Shown here piece after piece: positions 26,789-36,024 of a stretch of DNA of 64,000 nucleotides; within the stretch, counting starts at the first letter, position 1; every line of letters begins with the position of its first letter. The stretch is from positions 51,092 through 115,091 of the forward strand of contig JBMHBY010000001.1 of the NCBI GenBank assembly GCA_049890195.1, given 5' to 3'. The notes below the pieces were generated by a model. It did no database searches, was not told the DNA's origin, and worked only from the letters and a program-made list of their open reading frames with translations. The translations under genes and the position numbers were made by a program. The DNA is from JAYQKL01 sp049890195. Lineage in GTDB: Bacteria; Pseudomonadota; Alphaproteobacteria; RS24.

Positions 26789-27727
26789 ATGAGCAACCGT
26801 TTTTTGGCCCATACGGGCGCTAAATTTCCGATTATTCAGGCGCCGATGGGCTGGATTGCCCGTGCCCAGTTGGCCTCTGCTGTTTGTCGGGCGGGAGGGC
26901 TCGGCATTATTGAAACCTCATCCGGCGAGACCGAGAACTGCAAGGCGGAGATCGAGAAAATGGCGGCTCTGACCGACGCGCCGTTCGGTGTCAACTTGCC
27001 GATTCTTTTTCTGAAGGATGAGGCGATGCTCGATTATATCTGTCAGAGCGGGGTGAAATTCGTCACCACTTCGGCCGGCAGTCCGGCCAAGTTCATTGGG
27101 CCGCTGAAAGAGGCCGGCATTGTTGTTTATCATGCCGTGCCGACTGTAGAGGCCGCTGTCAAATGTGTCGCTGCCGGCGTTGACGGTCTGGTTGTTGAAG
27201 GCGCAGAGGGCGGCGGGTTCAAAAACCCTGAGGAGGTCTCGACGATGGTGTTGTTGCAGGCGGTGCGGGCGGCTGTGGATGTCCCGCTGGTGGCTGCCGG
27301 CGGCATCAGTGATGGACGCGGTATGGCTGCCGCTTTTGCGTTGGGGGCCGAGGGTGTACAAATGGGGACACGTTTCGTATCGTCAAAGGAGAGCCCGGTG
27401 CATGACAATTACAAAAACGCCATTGTCGCGGCGCCAACAACCGGCACTTATGTGCTGAACAAAAAGGCCAGCCCCTGCATCCGGGCACTGCGGACCCAAC
27501 GGACCCACAAAATTCATGAGGAGGGGCTGATGCCTCCGGATACATTTACGAGAATCAAAGACCTTTATTTTGGCGGGGACATGGAGGCCGCCGTTGGGCT
27601 TGCCGGGCAATCCGCCGGATTGATTGATGCAGTGCGTCCGGTTGCGGAGATCATCAGTGATATGGTGCAGGAGTTTCATGCCATTTCCGCCCGCATGGGG
27701 AATTTGGCGCAAACGCAAGGGTTTTAA
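26789..27727 (+). CDS. Flavin-dependent nitronate monooxygenase/enoyl reductase family
   Basis: 312 residues from ATG 26789 (GGGGAGA site); the frame is open further upstream. FMN-binding TIM barrel of the NPD/nitronate monooxygenase group: IIQAPMGWIA at 14-23, a GGLGIIETSS strand, VEGAEGGG near 138, VAAGGISDGRGMAAAFALGAEG near 172 and QMGTRF. The family includes nitroalkane oxidases and the related 2-enoyl reductases/NADH:quinone reductases; the catalytic His of nitronate monooxygenases is not evident to me, so the substrate is open. It is followed by the VOC gene after 32 bp. Confidence 0.88.
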   Translation: MSNRFLAHTGAKFPIIQAPMGWIARAQLASAVCRAGGLGIIETSSGETENCKAEIEKMAALTDAPFGVNLPILFLKDEAMLDYICQSGVKFVTTSAGSPAKFIGPLKEAGIVVYHAVPTVEAAVKCVAAGVDGLVVEGAEGGGFKNPEEVSTMVLLQAVRAAVDVPLVAAGGISDGRGMAAAFALGAEGVQMGTRFVSSKESPVHDNYKNAIVAAPTTGTYVLNKKASPCIRALRTQRTHKIHEEGLMPPDTFTRIKDLYFGGDMEAAVGLAGQSAGLIDAVRPVAEIISDMVQEFHAISARMGNLAQTQGF

Positions 27728-27759
27728 GGCCTTTGCAAAAAGACAAGGGAGAAAAGAAT

Positions 27760-28125
27760 ATGCTTTCATATTTATTGTTTGGTGTCAGCGATTTGGATAA
27801 ATCCATCACATTTTATGATGCCGTGCTGGGGGAACTTGGTGCAGCACCGGTGATGACCAATGAACGTATCAAAATGTATGCGCGCAAGGACGGTCCGATG
27901 ATGGGAATCTGCCTGCCTGCCAACGGTGAGCCGGCGTCCAACGGCAACGGCACCATGGCGGCCATCGGCATGCCGGACCGCGCGGCGGTTGACCGGATCA
28001 ATGCTTTCGCAGTAGAGCAGGGCGCCAAAAGCGTCGGCGATATGGGGCTGGACAGTGAAGAAGGGTTTTATGGCCGTTATATCCGAGATTTTGACGACAA
28101 TAAAATCTGCTTTTTCCACATGTGA
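27760..28125 (+). CDS. VOC-family (glyoxalase-like) protein
   Basis: 121 residues from ATG 27760, after AAGGGAG. The fold is of glyoxalase I/bleomycin resistance type: FGVSDLDKSITFYDAVLGELG at 7-27 and GFYGRYIRDFDDNKICFF at the C-terminus. It may bind a metal through the late acidic residue; the classic His at the start is replaced. Such single-domain proteins include small dioxygenases and lyases. The substrate is unknown. Confidence 0.86.
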   Translation: MLSYLLFGVSDLDKSITFYDAVLGELGAAPVMTNERIKMYARKDGPMMGICLPANGEPASNGNGTMAAIGMPDRAAVDRINAFAVEQGAKSVGDMGLDSEEGFYGRYIRDFDDNKICFFHM

Positions 28126-28162
28126 ATGTGTCACAAGCCCCGGCATGACAGCGAGGTCAGAG

Positions 28163-29377
28163 ATGAGGACGCATCAACTTTCCAAATCAGTTCTGATGGT
28201 GTTGGCGGGGTCGGTTGTTGTCTTGGTTGCGTATTTTGCCGGGCTGATGCAGGCCAGAACAACGATCAAAAAACCGGATGCAGGATGGGCTGAACAGGAC
28301 AGTGTGGCCGGTGCGTGGCAGGAAATGATCATCAGTCTGGAGGCTGCAGGGGCGGCGGTGTATGCCTCCACCGACGATCCACGGGCGCGTCATGATGGGT
28401 TCATGCATCTGGCGGACCTGTTTTCCACTGCGCTGGAAATGAAGCTGTCGAAAGGGGATCCGGCGCGGCCGGCCTTCACCGACTGGATGCGTGATCACCG
28501 GAAATTGCTCGGCGATCTGGATGACGCCATCTATATGACGGCCGAAATTTCAGCGGCGCATGACTATGAAATCACCGGCAAACGCAATGATGCCGGCTAT
28601 CTGGGTTTTGTCGTTTACGGGCGCGGGCTGAATGGCTGGAACAAGGTCAATGCCAGCCTGTCCAGCGCCACCATGCGGTTTGAGGCTGATGGTCGGTTCC
28701 GGCTGGTTCTGAGCAGAACCGCCCCCGATGACCCGGATACAAACTGGCTGCCTTTGACGCCAGACGCCCATATGGTGATGGTGCGCCAGTATTTCCATGA
28801 CCGGCCCGCCAGCCGGTCGGCGGACATCGCCATCCACAACCGCAATCCGCTTGACTATCAGGTGCCTTCCCGGGAGGAAATCGCCGGCGGCTTGCACGCC
28901 GCCACGACTTTTTTCAATGAAGCCCATCGCGGCACACTGGCCTTGGCCGACATGTTGGCAACGGCCCCGAATTCCGTTGATCCGCCGCGCAACTATGATC
29001 CGGATTTTGTCGGCATTTTCTACCCGACCCCGGATAACGGCTATTTCGGTACGCAGTTCAACATCCAACCGGATGAGGCTTTGATTGTCGAGGGGGAGGT
29101 GCCTGACGCCCCCTACTGGTCGGTATCGTTGCAAGACCGGTGGATGCGTTCATTGGATTATACGGCCCACCAGACATCCTTGAACAATCATGAAATCAAG
29201 ACCCGTAACGGGCGTTACCGGGTCGTCATTGCGCATAAAAACCCCGGAACTGAAAACTGGTTGGAGACGGTCGGGCACACAACCGGATTGCTGGCCGTCC
29301 GCTATCAGCTTCATCAGGGTGACGTCGCGCCGACAATCCGTCTGGTGAAGCGCGCAGACCTGGATGCGTTGGAATGA
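28163..29377 (+). CDS. DUF1214-like protein, paralogue 2, membrane anchored
   Basis: 404 residues from ATG 28163 (GCGAGGT site); upstream frame is open but overlaps the VOC gene. A hydrophobic helix at about 9-28 (VLMVLAGSVVVLVAYFAGLM) makes it a signal-anchored periplasmic protein, unlike paralogue 1. The DUF1214-like blocks are kept: DEALIVEGEVPDAPYWSVSL near 305 and ENWLETVGHTTGLLAVRY near 360. It is the most divergent of the three copies. It overlaps the acyltransferase gene by four bases (ATGA), so the two are coupled. Confidence 0.78.
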   Translation: MRTHQLSKSVLMVLAGSVVVLVAYFAGLMQARTTIKKPDAGWAEQDSVAGAWQEMIISLEAAGAAVYASTDDPRARHDGFMHLADLFSTALEMKLSKGDPARPAFTDWMRDHRKLLGDLDDAIYMTAEISAAHDYEITGKRNDAGYLGFVVYGRGLNGWNKVNASLSSATMRFEADGRFRLVLSRTAPDDPDTNWLPLTPDAHMVMVRQYFHDRPASRSADIAIHNRNPLDYQVPSREEIAGGLHAATTFFNEAHRGTLALADMLATAPNSVDPPRNYDPDFVGIFYPTPDNGYFGTQFNIQPDEALIVEGEVPDAPYWSVSLQDRWMRSLDYTAHQTSLNNHEIKTRNGRYRVVIAHKNPGTENWLETVGHTTGLLAVRYQLHQGDVAPTIRLVKRADLDALE

Positions 29378-30237
29378 ACAGGCCACCCCCGAAGCGCCCG
29401 CTGCTGGAGCGTTTCAAGCTGATAGATGAGTTTACCATGGCTTCTGAGGGGCATTCCCTCGCACATATCCTGGCCATCCGCGCGGTTGAGCAGATCAGCA
29501 GCCGGCCGCATTTGAAACGGCTTTATCATGACTATCAACAGGCAGTACAGTCGGAGGCATCCTTTTGGGATGGCTTGGTTCAGCGCCTGGGGCTGAAATT
29601 CGATTTTCACGGCACTGATCCTCAAGCTGTGCCGAAAGGCGGGCCGCTGATGGTTGTCGCCAACCATCCTTACGGGATTCTTGACGGGCTGGCCATTTGC
29701 TGGTTGGTGGCGCGCCACAGGCAGGATTTCAAGATCATGATCAACCATGTCATGACACGGTTGCCGGAAATGCAGCCCCATGTTCTGCCGGTCAATTTCG
29801 ACAAAACGCCGGAAGCGCTGGAAACCAACCTGGCGTCGCGTGAGGCGGCAAAACAACATCTCCAGTCTGGCGGAGCTTTGATTGTTTTCCCTGCCGGTGG
29901 GATTGCGACCACGCCCAGTTTTCTTGGCCACAAGGCTGTCGAACCGAAATGGGGGACGTTGGTCGGGAAACTGGTGAAAAAAACCGAAGCACCGGTTTTG
30001 CCGGTTTTTTTCGGTGGACAGAATTCCCAGCTTTTCCAGAAAGTCAGCCATGTCAGCTATGCCGCCAGATGGGCTTTGCTTTTCCATGAGGTCAACCGCC
30101 GCCGAGGCTCGGATTTTGACATGGTGATCGGGGAGGTGACACCGTTTGAGGCCCTGCCCTACGGTCTGCCGCCAAAAGAGCTGGCCATGCATCTGCGACA
30201 TCTGACGCACAACTTGTCACGCCATATAAAGGGCTGA
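29374..30237 (+). CDS. PlsC-like lysophospholipid acyltransferase
   Basis: 287 residues. Acyltransferase fold with VVANHPYGILDG (about 91-102; His...Asp catalytic pair) and the later VFPAGGIATTPSFLG block that binds the glycerol phosphate-like acceptor. The motif spacing is H-x5-D, as in the hemolysin/OlsA-like branch, not H-x4-D of classic PlsC. It should move an acyl chain to a lysolipid or ornithine lipid at the cytoplasmic membrane face. It is coupled by ATGA to the DUF1214-like gene and convergent with the lipase-like MBL lipoprotein. Confidence 0.87.
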   Translation: MNRPPPKRPLLERFKLIDEFTMASEGHSLAHILAIRAVEQISSRPHLKRLYHDYQQAVQSEASFWDGLVQRLGLKFDFHGTDPQAVPKGGPLMVVANHPYGILDGLAICWLVARHRQDFKIMINHVMTRLPEMQPHVLPVNFDKTPEALETNLASREAAKQHLQSGGALIVFPAGGIATTPSFLGHKAVEPKWGTLVGKLVKKTEAPVLPVFFGGQNSQLFQKVSHVSYAARWALLFHEVNRRRGSDFDMVIGEVTPFEALPYGLPPKELAMHLRHLTHNLSRHIKG

Positions 30238-30268
30238 TTGATCCCAGCTCGATGGATAAAGTTTTCCG

Positions 30269-31351
30269 CTATTTCTTGAGGCTGATGGTTTCCCCGATTT
30301 TCATGACAATGGCCTGTTCGCCGGCAGCCTCCAGGAAGCGCGCCCGCGGCTGCGCGAACGGTTCCATGGCCAACACAAATGTTCCCCAGTGCATCGGTGT
30401 CATCCGGCTGCATCCGACCTCACGGCCGATTTGAACACCCCCCTCCGGATCGACATGGCTGCTCATCATGAAGGCGCGGGGTTCATAGGCGCCGACGCTG
30501 ATCAAACCGATATCGCAGCCCTGATGGTGTTGGGCCATGTGCCGCCCGATTTTGATGAATGCGTCGGGGTGGGATGCCGTGTCGCCGGTGTGGTAGACGG
30601 ACAGGCCGCCGGCTGAAAATCCATAGGACATCCACAAAGTGCGGTTGCGGTCAAACGGGCTGCGGTTGGACCAGTGGATGGCCGGATAGGCGGTCAGACG
30701 GAAGTCGCCTGAGCGCGCCGGCAGAACGATCTCATCATACCAGTCAACCTCATGGACTTTGCCATATCCGCGCTTGGTGAAATATCCACCCAGCCCCAAA
30801 GGCACAATCGCGGTGATGTTTTGCGGGTTCGGCAAACGGTCCAGTGTCCGCGTGTCGAGATGGTCATAATGGGCATGGCTGATGACCACCACATCAATCT
30901 GGGGCAGATCCTCCAAATCGAGGCCGAATGGCGGCACCCGTTTCGGGCCGGCGAAGGTGACGGGCGAGGCACGTTTGGAGAAGATTGGGTCCGTGAGGAC
31001 CGTTACCCCATCGAGCCGGACAAGATAGGTCGAATGCCCGATCCAGCTGATGCTGTCCCCGTTCACATCCGAAAGGGCTTGGCGGGCCTCTGCTGCTGGG
31101 ATGAGGTGGTTCTCAGGAATCTCAGGCTGCCCCTGGGTCAGTTGTTGCCACAAAAATGCCGGGAAGAAACTGCCCGCGGCGTCTTTTTCCCGGACCGGGC
31201 TGTTGGCGGGATTGCGGAATCCGCGCTCCATGTGATGATAGGGATACCCGTCTCCCTTCGGGTCGCCGACGCCGCTGCAGGAGCTGAGCAGAACACCGAT
31301 GCCAAAGAGGGCTGCGGCTGCAGCCAGACTGTGCTTTCTGTATTTTTTCAA
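30269..31351 (-). CDS. NAPE-PLD-like metallo-hydrolase, probable lipoprotein
   Basis: 360 residues. Lipoprotein signal with lipobox LSSC at Cys25, so it should sit on the periplasmic side of a membrane. The MBL domain follows: WIGHSTYLVRLDG, LTDPIFSKRASPVTFAGPKR-type block near 105-125 and HAHYDHLD with the HxHxDH metal ligands near 143. This arrangement is that of NAPE-hydrolysing phospholipase D and bacterial relatives, which cleave N-acyl-phosphatidylethanolamine or similar phosphodiesters. It is 15 bp downstream of the HSL hydrolase gene, so co-transcribed with it. Confidence 0.85.
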   Translation of the reverse strand: MKKYRKHSLAAAAALFGIGVLLSSCSGVGDPKGDGYPYHHMERGFRNPANSPVREKDAAGSFFPAFLWQQLTQGQPEIPENHLIPAAEARQALSDVNGDSISWIGHSTYLVRLDGVTVLTDPIFSKRASPVTFAGPKRVPPFGLDLEDLPQIDVVVISHAHYDHLDTRTLDRLPNPQNITAIVPLGLGGYFTKRGYGKVHEVDWYDEIVLPARSGDFRLTAYPAIHWSNRSPFDRNRTLWMSYGFSAGGLSVYHTGDTASHPDAFIKIGRHMAQHHQGCDIGLISVGAYEPRAFMMSSHVDPEGGVQIGREVGCSRMTPMHWGTFVLAMEPFAQPRARFLEAAGEQAIVMKIGETISLKK

Positions 31352-31365
31352 AATGGTAACGCGGG

Positions 31366-32325
31366 TCAGGACAGGTGTTTTTTGACAAAGGCTGTGAGGT
31401 TTTCGTCAAACAGCTTGGTGATGGCGGCCTCGGGTGAATAGCTGTTGAAGCCGTGAAACGCGCCCTCATAAACATGGAAATCGCAGTCGACACCGTCCGC
31501 CTCAAGCTGTTTGGCATAAGCGGTGTTCTCCGCCAGAAACAGATCCAGGTCGCCGACGGGGATATGCGCCGGCGGCAGATTGGATAAATCCTTAGCGCGG
31601 GCCGGGGCGGCATAAATATCAACATCGTCAGACCCGAAGGCGTCCCCGAGATAAGCCCGCCAGCCGGTCAGGTTGTTGGCGCGCGACCAGATCAACGTGT
31701 CTTCTACACCATCTCCGGCCTGTTCTAGGTTGGTGTCATCCAGCATCGGGTAAATCAAGACCTGCGCCTTGGGTCTGATGTCGGTATGGTCGCGCAACCA
31801 CAAGGCCAAGCCCGCCGCCAGCCCGCCACCGGCACTGACGCCGTGAATGATGATGCGCTGCGGATCAAGGTTCAACTCATCCGCATGGTCAACAAGGTGT
31901 TGCAGGCCCTCATAGCAGTCGCGCAAAGGGACGGGATAGGCATGTTCAGGCGAAAGCCTGTATTCAACAGAGGCGGTGAAACACCCCATCTGCTCGGCGA
32001 ACCCCTTGACCAAAGCATCGCCCTGATTGGCCTTGCCGACAATAAAGCCGCCGCCATGAATAAAGTAAAGGATTGGCATGGGGGTGTCGCAATGTTTCGG
32101 ACGAATGACCCGCAGGGACAAATTCTCCCCGTCGCTGGACTGAAACGGGATGATTTCCCGTTCCACATGGTCGGGCAGAACAAGGCTTTCGACAACTTGA
32201 TCACCCATCGCATTGACCATCTGGCGGGCCTCCGCAAGATTGCTGTCCAGATCCATGCCATCGCCATCGCCCAGCATGGCTTTGAAAATCTCCAAAGTCG
32301 GCAGAAGTTCAGGATCGACTTTCAT
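31366..32325 (-). CDS. HSL-family alpha/beta hydrolase
   Basis: 319 residues from ATG 32325 (GGGGAG site). HGGG at 90-93 and nucleophile Ser164 in GVSAGG, where most family members have GDSAGG; the triad Asp/His are likely in VGDLDLFLAE and EGAFHGFNS. It is an esterase of unknown substrate. It lies directly upstream of the NAPE-PLD-like lipoprotein gene and is divergent from the FAD oxidoreductase. Confidence 0.9.
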   Translation of the reverse strand: MKVDPELLPTLEIFKAMLGDGDGMDLDSNLAEARQMVNAMGDQVVESLVLPDHVEREIIPFQSSDGENLSLRVIRPKHCDTPMPILYFIHGGGFIVGKANQGDALVKGFAEQMGCFTASVEYRLSPEHAYPVPLRDCYEGLQHLVDHADELNLDPQRIIIHGVSAGGGLAAGLALWLRDHTDIRPKAQVLIYPMLDDTNLEQAGDGVEDTLIWSRANNLTGWRAYLGDAFGSDDVDIYAAPARAKDLSNLPPAHIPVGDLDLFLAENTAYAKQLEADGVDCDFHVYEGAFHGFNSYSPEAAITKLFDENLTAFVKKHLS

Positions 32326-32484
32326 GATGCACTCCCCAAAATGATGTGTGTGGTCTAAGACGCATGTCATTAGATTAAGTTTTTCCGCCGCGCTATCAAG
32401 CCCGATTTTTCCCCGGCCGGACAGTCATGGGCAATTGCAACTTCGTCGGAAAAAACTACATTGCTGACAGCAATGGGGGCTGAG

Positions 32485-33888
32485 ATGACTGAAACACTGA
32501 AAACCGACTATCTGGTGGCCGGCGCCGGCGCCATGGGCATGGCTTTTGTCGATACTTTGCTGAGCGAAACCGAGGCTGACATCATCATGGTGGACCGCCA
32601 CGCCAAACCGGGGGGTCACTGGAATGTGGCCTATCCATTTGTCAAGCTGCATCAGCCTTCGGCTTTCTTCGGTGTTGCATCGCGGGAGTTGAGCCGGTTT
32701 GAGAAAGACAAGGTCGGGCTGAACAAGGGTCTGTTTGACCTGGCTTCGGGTGCGGAGGTCAGCGCTTATTTTGATGAAGTCATGCAGCAGCGGTTTCTCG
32801 CCTCCGGCCGGGTCAGATATTTCCCGATGAGTGAGTTTGAGGGGGCGGGGCGCTTTCGCACCCTGACAACCGGCAAAATGCATCAGGTTGAATACCGCAA
32901 GTTGGTGGATGCCACAAAACTGACCGTCGATGTGCCGTCAACGCATACGCCGCCATTTTCTGTTGCGGAGGGCGTCCAGTTCATGCCGCTGAACGACCTG
33001 CCGACCATCAAGGGGCCGTTTGCAGGACATGTCGTCATCGGGGCCGGCAAGACCGGGATTGATGCCTGTCTGTGGCTTCTAGAGCATGGTGTTGCCCCGG
33101 ATGACATCACCTGGATCATGCCGCGGGACGCCTGGCTTTTGCCGCGCGAAAACGCCCAGCCCGATATGGATTTTTTCATGCAGGTCTTCGGCAATCAGGC
33201 GGGCCAGATGGAGGCCATTGCCGCGGCAGAGGACCGGGCCGACTTGTTTTTACGTCTTGAGCAAAGCGGTTATTTTGTCCGCCTGGACACGAATGTCCTG
33301 CCCAGCATGTTTCATGCCGCGACCATCAGCTATCCGGAACTGGAGGCCATACGACAAATCCGCAATGTGGTGCGTTGGGGGCGGGTGACGGCGCTGGAGC
33401 CAGACCGTATCGTGCTTGAAGAGGGGGAGATCAAAACATCCCCCGACACATTGCACATTGACTGCTCCGCCAGCCTGTCGCGGGCCAAAGAACGCATCCA
33501 GCCCAGTCCGGTTTTTGCAGGGGATGTGATCACACCGCAAACCGTACGCTCCTTCATGCCGGTGTTCAGTGGCTCACTGATTGCCTATATCGAGGCGCAT
33601 TATGAGGATGAGGCAAAGAAAAACACCCTCTGCGGTGTCGTCCCCCTGCCGAATACGACCGATGACTTCATTTTGATGACGCTGCAGAACATGATGAACC
33701 AGTACAACTGGTCACAGGAGCCGGAACTGCGCCGCTGGGTCAGGGACAACAGGCTGGACGGGTTTTCCAAACTTATTGCCCAGGTCGATGCCGCTGATAC
33801 GGAAAAGACCGAGGTGCTTTTGCGGATGCGCGAAGCCGCCCCGAAAGCCGTCGGCCGGTTGATGGAATTCGCTGCTGAGATCGGCTGA
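32485..33888 (+). CDS. FAD/NAD(P)-binding oxidoreductase
   Basis: 467 residues from ATG 32485. N-terminal Rossmann fold DYLVAGAGAMGMAFVDTLL (about 9-27), ending in MVDRH for the ribose contact, then GGHWNVAYPFVKLHQPS, as in flavin monooxygenase-like proteins. A second nucleotide site is probably VVIGAGKTG near 184. No BVMO fingerprint seen. A flavin-dependent oxidoreductase or hydroxylase is likely; I cannot name a substrate. The stop is three bases from that of the convergent SDR. Confidence 0.82.
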   Translation: MTETLKTDYLVAGAGAMGMAFVDTLLSETEADIIMVDRHAKPGGHWNVAYPFVKLHQPSAFFGVASRELSRFEKDKVGLNKGLFDLASGAEVSAYFDEVMQQRFLASGRVRYFPMSEFEGAGRFRTLTTGKMHQVEYRKLVDATKLTVDVPSTHTPPFSVAEGVQFMPLNDLPTIKGPFAGHVVIGAGKTGIDACLWLLEHGVAPDDITWIMPRDAWLLPRENAQPDMDFFMQVFGNQAGQMEAIAAAEDRADLFLRLEQSGYFVRLDTNVLPSMFHAATISYPELEAIRQIRNVVRWGRVTALEPDRIVLEEGEIKTSPDTLHIDCSASLSRAKERIQPSPVFAGDVITPQTVRSFMPVFSGSLIAYIEAHYEDEAKKNTLCGVVPLPNTTDDFILMTLQNMMNQYNWSQEPELRRWVRDNRLDGFSKLIAQVDAADTEKTEVLLRMREAAPKAVGRLMEFAAEIG

Positions 33889-33891
33889 GCG

Positions 33892-34701
33892 TCAAAGCCT
33901 GCGGAACTTCTCCATGATGTCCTGACTGCCTTTGAACAACATTTTGGGTGACAGGCGCATAATGTACCAGGACAGCTTGGCGTAAAATGGTGTGAAAATC
34001 AGCCGGCTGTTTTGGGTCAGCCCTTTGACGATTGTGCGGGCCGCCGCCTCCGGCTCAATCACTTTCGGCAGGATTTTCAATATTTCCCCGCTCTCGACCC
34101 GCCCTGACTCGCCGCTGGTGATCAGTTCGGAACGGATGTTGCCCATGCAGGCGGCGCGCAAATCCACACCATAAGCCTCCGCCTCGGTCGCCAGGGAATA
34201 GGTCAGGCCGACCACGCCGAATTTTGTGCCGGCATAGGACACCATTGTGGGGGTCGGCACAAGCCCGCCCATGGAGGCAATGTTGAGAATTTGACCAAAT
34301 CCCTGTTTCTTCATCTGCTTGTAGGCATAGAGCATGCCGATCTGGACGGCGTTGTAATTGACATCCGTGATTTTGCGGATCTGCGCCTCGTTCATTTCAA
34401 AGAATTCCCCGACAAAAACAATGCCGGCATTGTTGACCATCAAATCGAGCTGGCCCTGTTCCTTCACGGCTTTGTTGATGACCCGTTTAAGGTCAGCATC
34501 AACCGTGACGTCGCATTTGGCGGCGTAAGCCGTGCCGCCGTTTTCTGCAATGTTCTTGGCGACTGGCTTGGCCTCTTTCAACGTCATGGCGGTGACGTAA
34601 ACGATGGCCCCTTGCGATGCCAACTCCTCTGCCAAGGCCCGGCCCACGCCCGTACCGGCCCCGGTCACAATGGCTGTTTTGCCTGCAAATGTCGCTGTCA
34701 T
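33892..34701 (-). CDS. Short-chain dehydrogenase/reductase
   Basis: 269-residue classical SDR. TGAGTGVG at 14-21, NNAG near 93, Ser in ASMGG and YAGTK (Tyr/Lys pair near 161-165). C-terminal 30 residues are hydrophobic and basic, as in membrane-associated fatty acyl or sterol-type SDRs. It is 68 bp downstream of the amidohydrolase on the same strand, but a strong hairpin lies between them. Confidence 0.93.
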   Translation of the reverse strand: MTATFAGKTAIVTGAGTGVGRALAEELASQGAIVYVTAMTLKEAKPVAKNIAENGGTAYAAKCDVTVDADLKRVINKAVKEQGQLDLMVNNAGIVFVGEFFEMNEAQIRKITDVNYNAVQIGMLYAYKQMKKQGFGQILNIASMGGLVPTPTMVSYAGTKFGVVGLTYSLATEAEAYGVDLRAACMGNIRSELITSGESGRVESGEILKILPKVIEPEAAARTIVKGLTQNSRLIFTPFYAKLSWYIMRLSPKMLFKGSQDIMEKFRRL

Positions 34702-34710
34702 TTTTCCCTC

Positions 34711-34752
34711 AAAAAAATGGTGGAAACATCATGATGCCTCCACCATCTTTTT
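34711..34752. terminator. Bidirectional hairpin terminator
   Basis: ATGGTGGA (34717-34724) pairs with TCCACCAT (34739-34746), with a self-complementary ATCATGAT inside the loop. A runs on the left (34711-34717) and T runs on the right (34748-34752), so it could end transcription on either strand; the amidohydrolase on the minus strand is the likely user. Confidence 0.65.
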
Positions 34753-34769
34753 CCAAGATGAATTTTCGC

Positions 34770-35840
34770 TCAAGCGAAGCCGTACATTTTGGCGCCGTTC
34801 TCCCAGGTGATCTTGTGGACATCCTCCTCCGGGACATCCTTGAACAGTTCGGCGACCTTGGACTGGGCATTCGGCCAGTTGCAGCACGGATGCGGGAAGT
34901 CGGTGGACCAAAGCAGATTCTCAACGCCCAGCTGATCACGATTATTGACAGCCTCTGGCTCATCGACAAAGGTCACGGCCATGTTCTGTTTCCAATAGGT
35001 GCTCGGCTTTTCCTTCACATCCGGGAACTCATAATGTTGATCCATACGACGATCCAGGAAGTTCAGGAATCCAGGGATCCAGAACAGGCCGGGCTCGACC
35101 CAGACAATTTTCAGATTCGGATGACGCCCGAGAATGCCGGTCAGGAAATACCACATCATCGGCTCCATCATCAGTGACGGCGGCAGGCCGGTGAAAATGC
35201 CTTTCTGCGGGGTCGGGTCGCGGCGGAACGTGCCCCACAGATGCGGTGTGATCGACAAATGGTGGGCAATCACGACACCGCTTTCCTCAATGGCGCTGAA
35301 CAGCGGGGTGTAGCGCTCATCATGGTAATCAGGCAGGCCCAAAGCGGACGGGAAATTCGGCAGCTGCACGGAACGCGCGCCGAGTTTTATCACGCGATGC
35401 AATTCCTTGATTGCGAAATCAATATCCGTGATTGGCAGATGATAGGTGATCAGCAAACGATTCGGGTCAGTTGACGCGAAATCGTAAAGGGCGTTGTTGA
35501 ACGCTGCGAGATTATCCTGCACCGTATCCAGATTGTTGTAGAACCGCATATCGTCCAGCGGGTCGTTGTACATGACCTCGTGCTCCACACCGTCCTTGTC
35601 CATGGCCTCAAGCCGGGCCGGGGCCTCCAGATAACCCGGGTGGCTGGCGGCCTCCAGGTCAACAAAGTCATCCATGTGAAGTTCCTCGCCGGCCTTCATT
35701 TCTTCATCATATTTTTGATAGGCGGCAACCGCATCATCAAAAGCCGGCTTCTTGGCTTCCGGCAAATGTTCGCGGATGTTTTCGGCGGGGATGTGGACAT
35801 GTGAGTCCACCGAAAATAATTTTCTCTTGTTTTCCGTCAT
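34770..35840 (-). CDS. Amidohydrolase family protein (ACMSD-like)
   Basis: 356-residue metal-dependent TIM-barrel hydrolase/decarboxylase. The N-terminal SVDSHVHIP supplies the HxH ligands (about residues 10-18), a third His is in VIAHHLS, and the late WSTDFPHP supplies the Asp/His, as in the 2-amino-3-carboxymuconate-semialdehyde and gamma-resorcylate decarboxylase group. These act on carboxylated aromatic or ring-cleaved compounds. It stands apart from its neighbours by a terminator behind it and a 184-bp divergent promoter gap ahead. Confidence 0.88.
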   Translation of the reverse strand: MTENKRKLFSVDSHVHIPAENIREHLPEAKKPAFDDAVAAYQKYDEEMKAGEELHMDDFVDLEAASHPGYLEAPARLEAMDKDGVEHEVMYNDPLDDMRFYNNLDTVQDNLAAFNNALYDFASTDPNRLLITYHLPITDIDFAIKELHRVIKLGARSVQLPNFPSALGLPDYHDERYTPLFSAIEESGVVIAHHLSITPHLWGTFRRDPTPQKGIFTGLPPSLMMEPMMWYFLTGILGRHPNLKIVWVEPGLFWIPGFLNFLDRRMDQHYEFPDVKEKPSTYWKQNMAVTFVDEPEAVNNRDQLGVENLLWSTDFPHPCCNWPNAQSKVAELFKDVPEEDVHKITWENGAKMYGFA

Positions 35841-36024
35841 TTTGTTTACCTCTTGTCCAGCGTTTCAGAACGTTGTTCGAAAATTAAACGACAGGAGGCC
35901 GGCCCTGTCAAGGCAGATGTTCCGAGCGTCCCGGCCCTTGTTGATATCTTTGCCCCTTTGCCCTTGGCAGACCACCGCAAAGCGTTAAACTGAATGCCTG
36001 GTACGCAATGTGAGGGAGGTAGGC

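Noticed and set aside
29314..30210. Open frame of 298 codons on the minus strand opposite the PlsC-like gene
   Set aside because: The plus strand holds the ATGA-coupled acyltransferase with its motifs; the antisense product has none.
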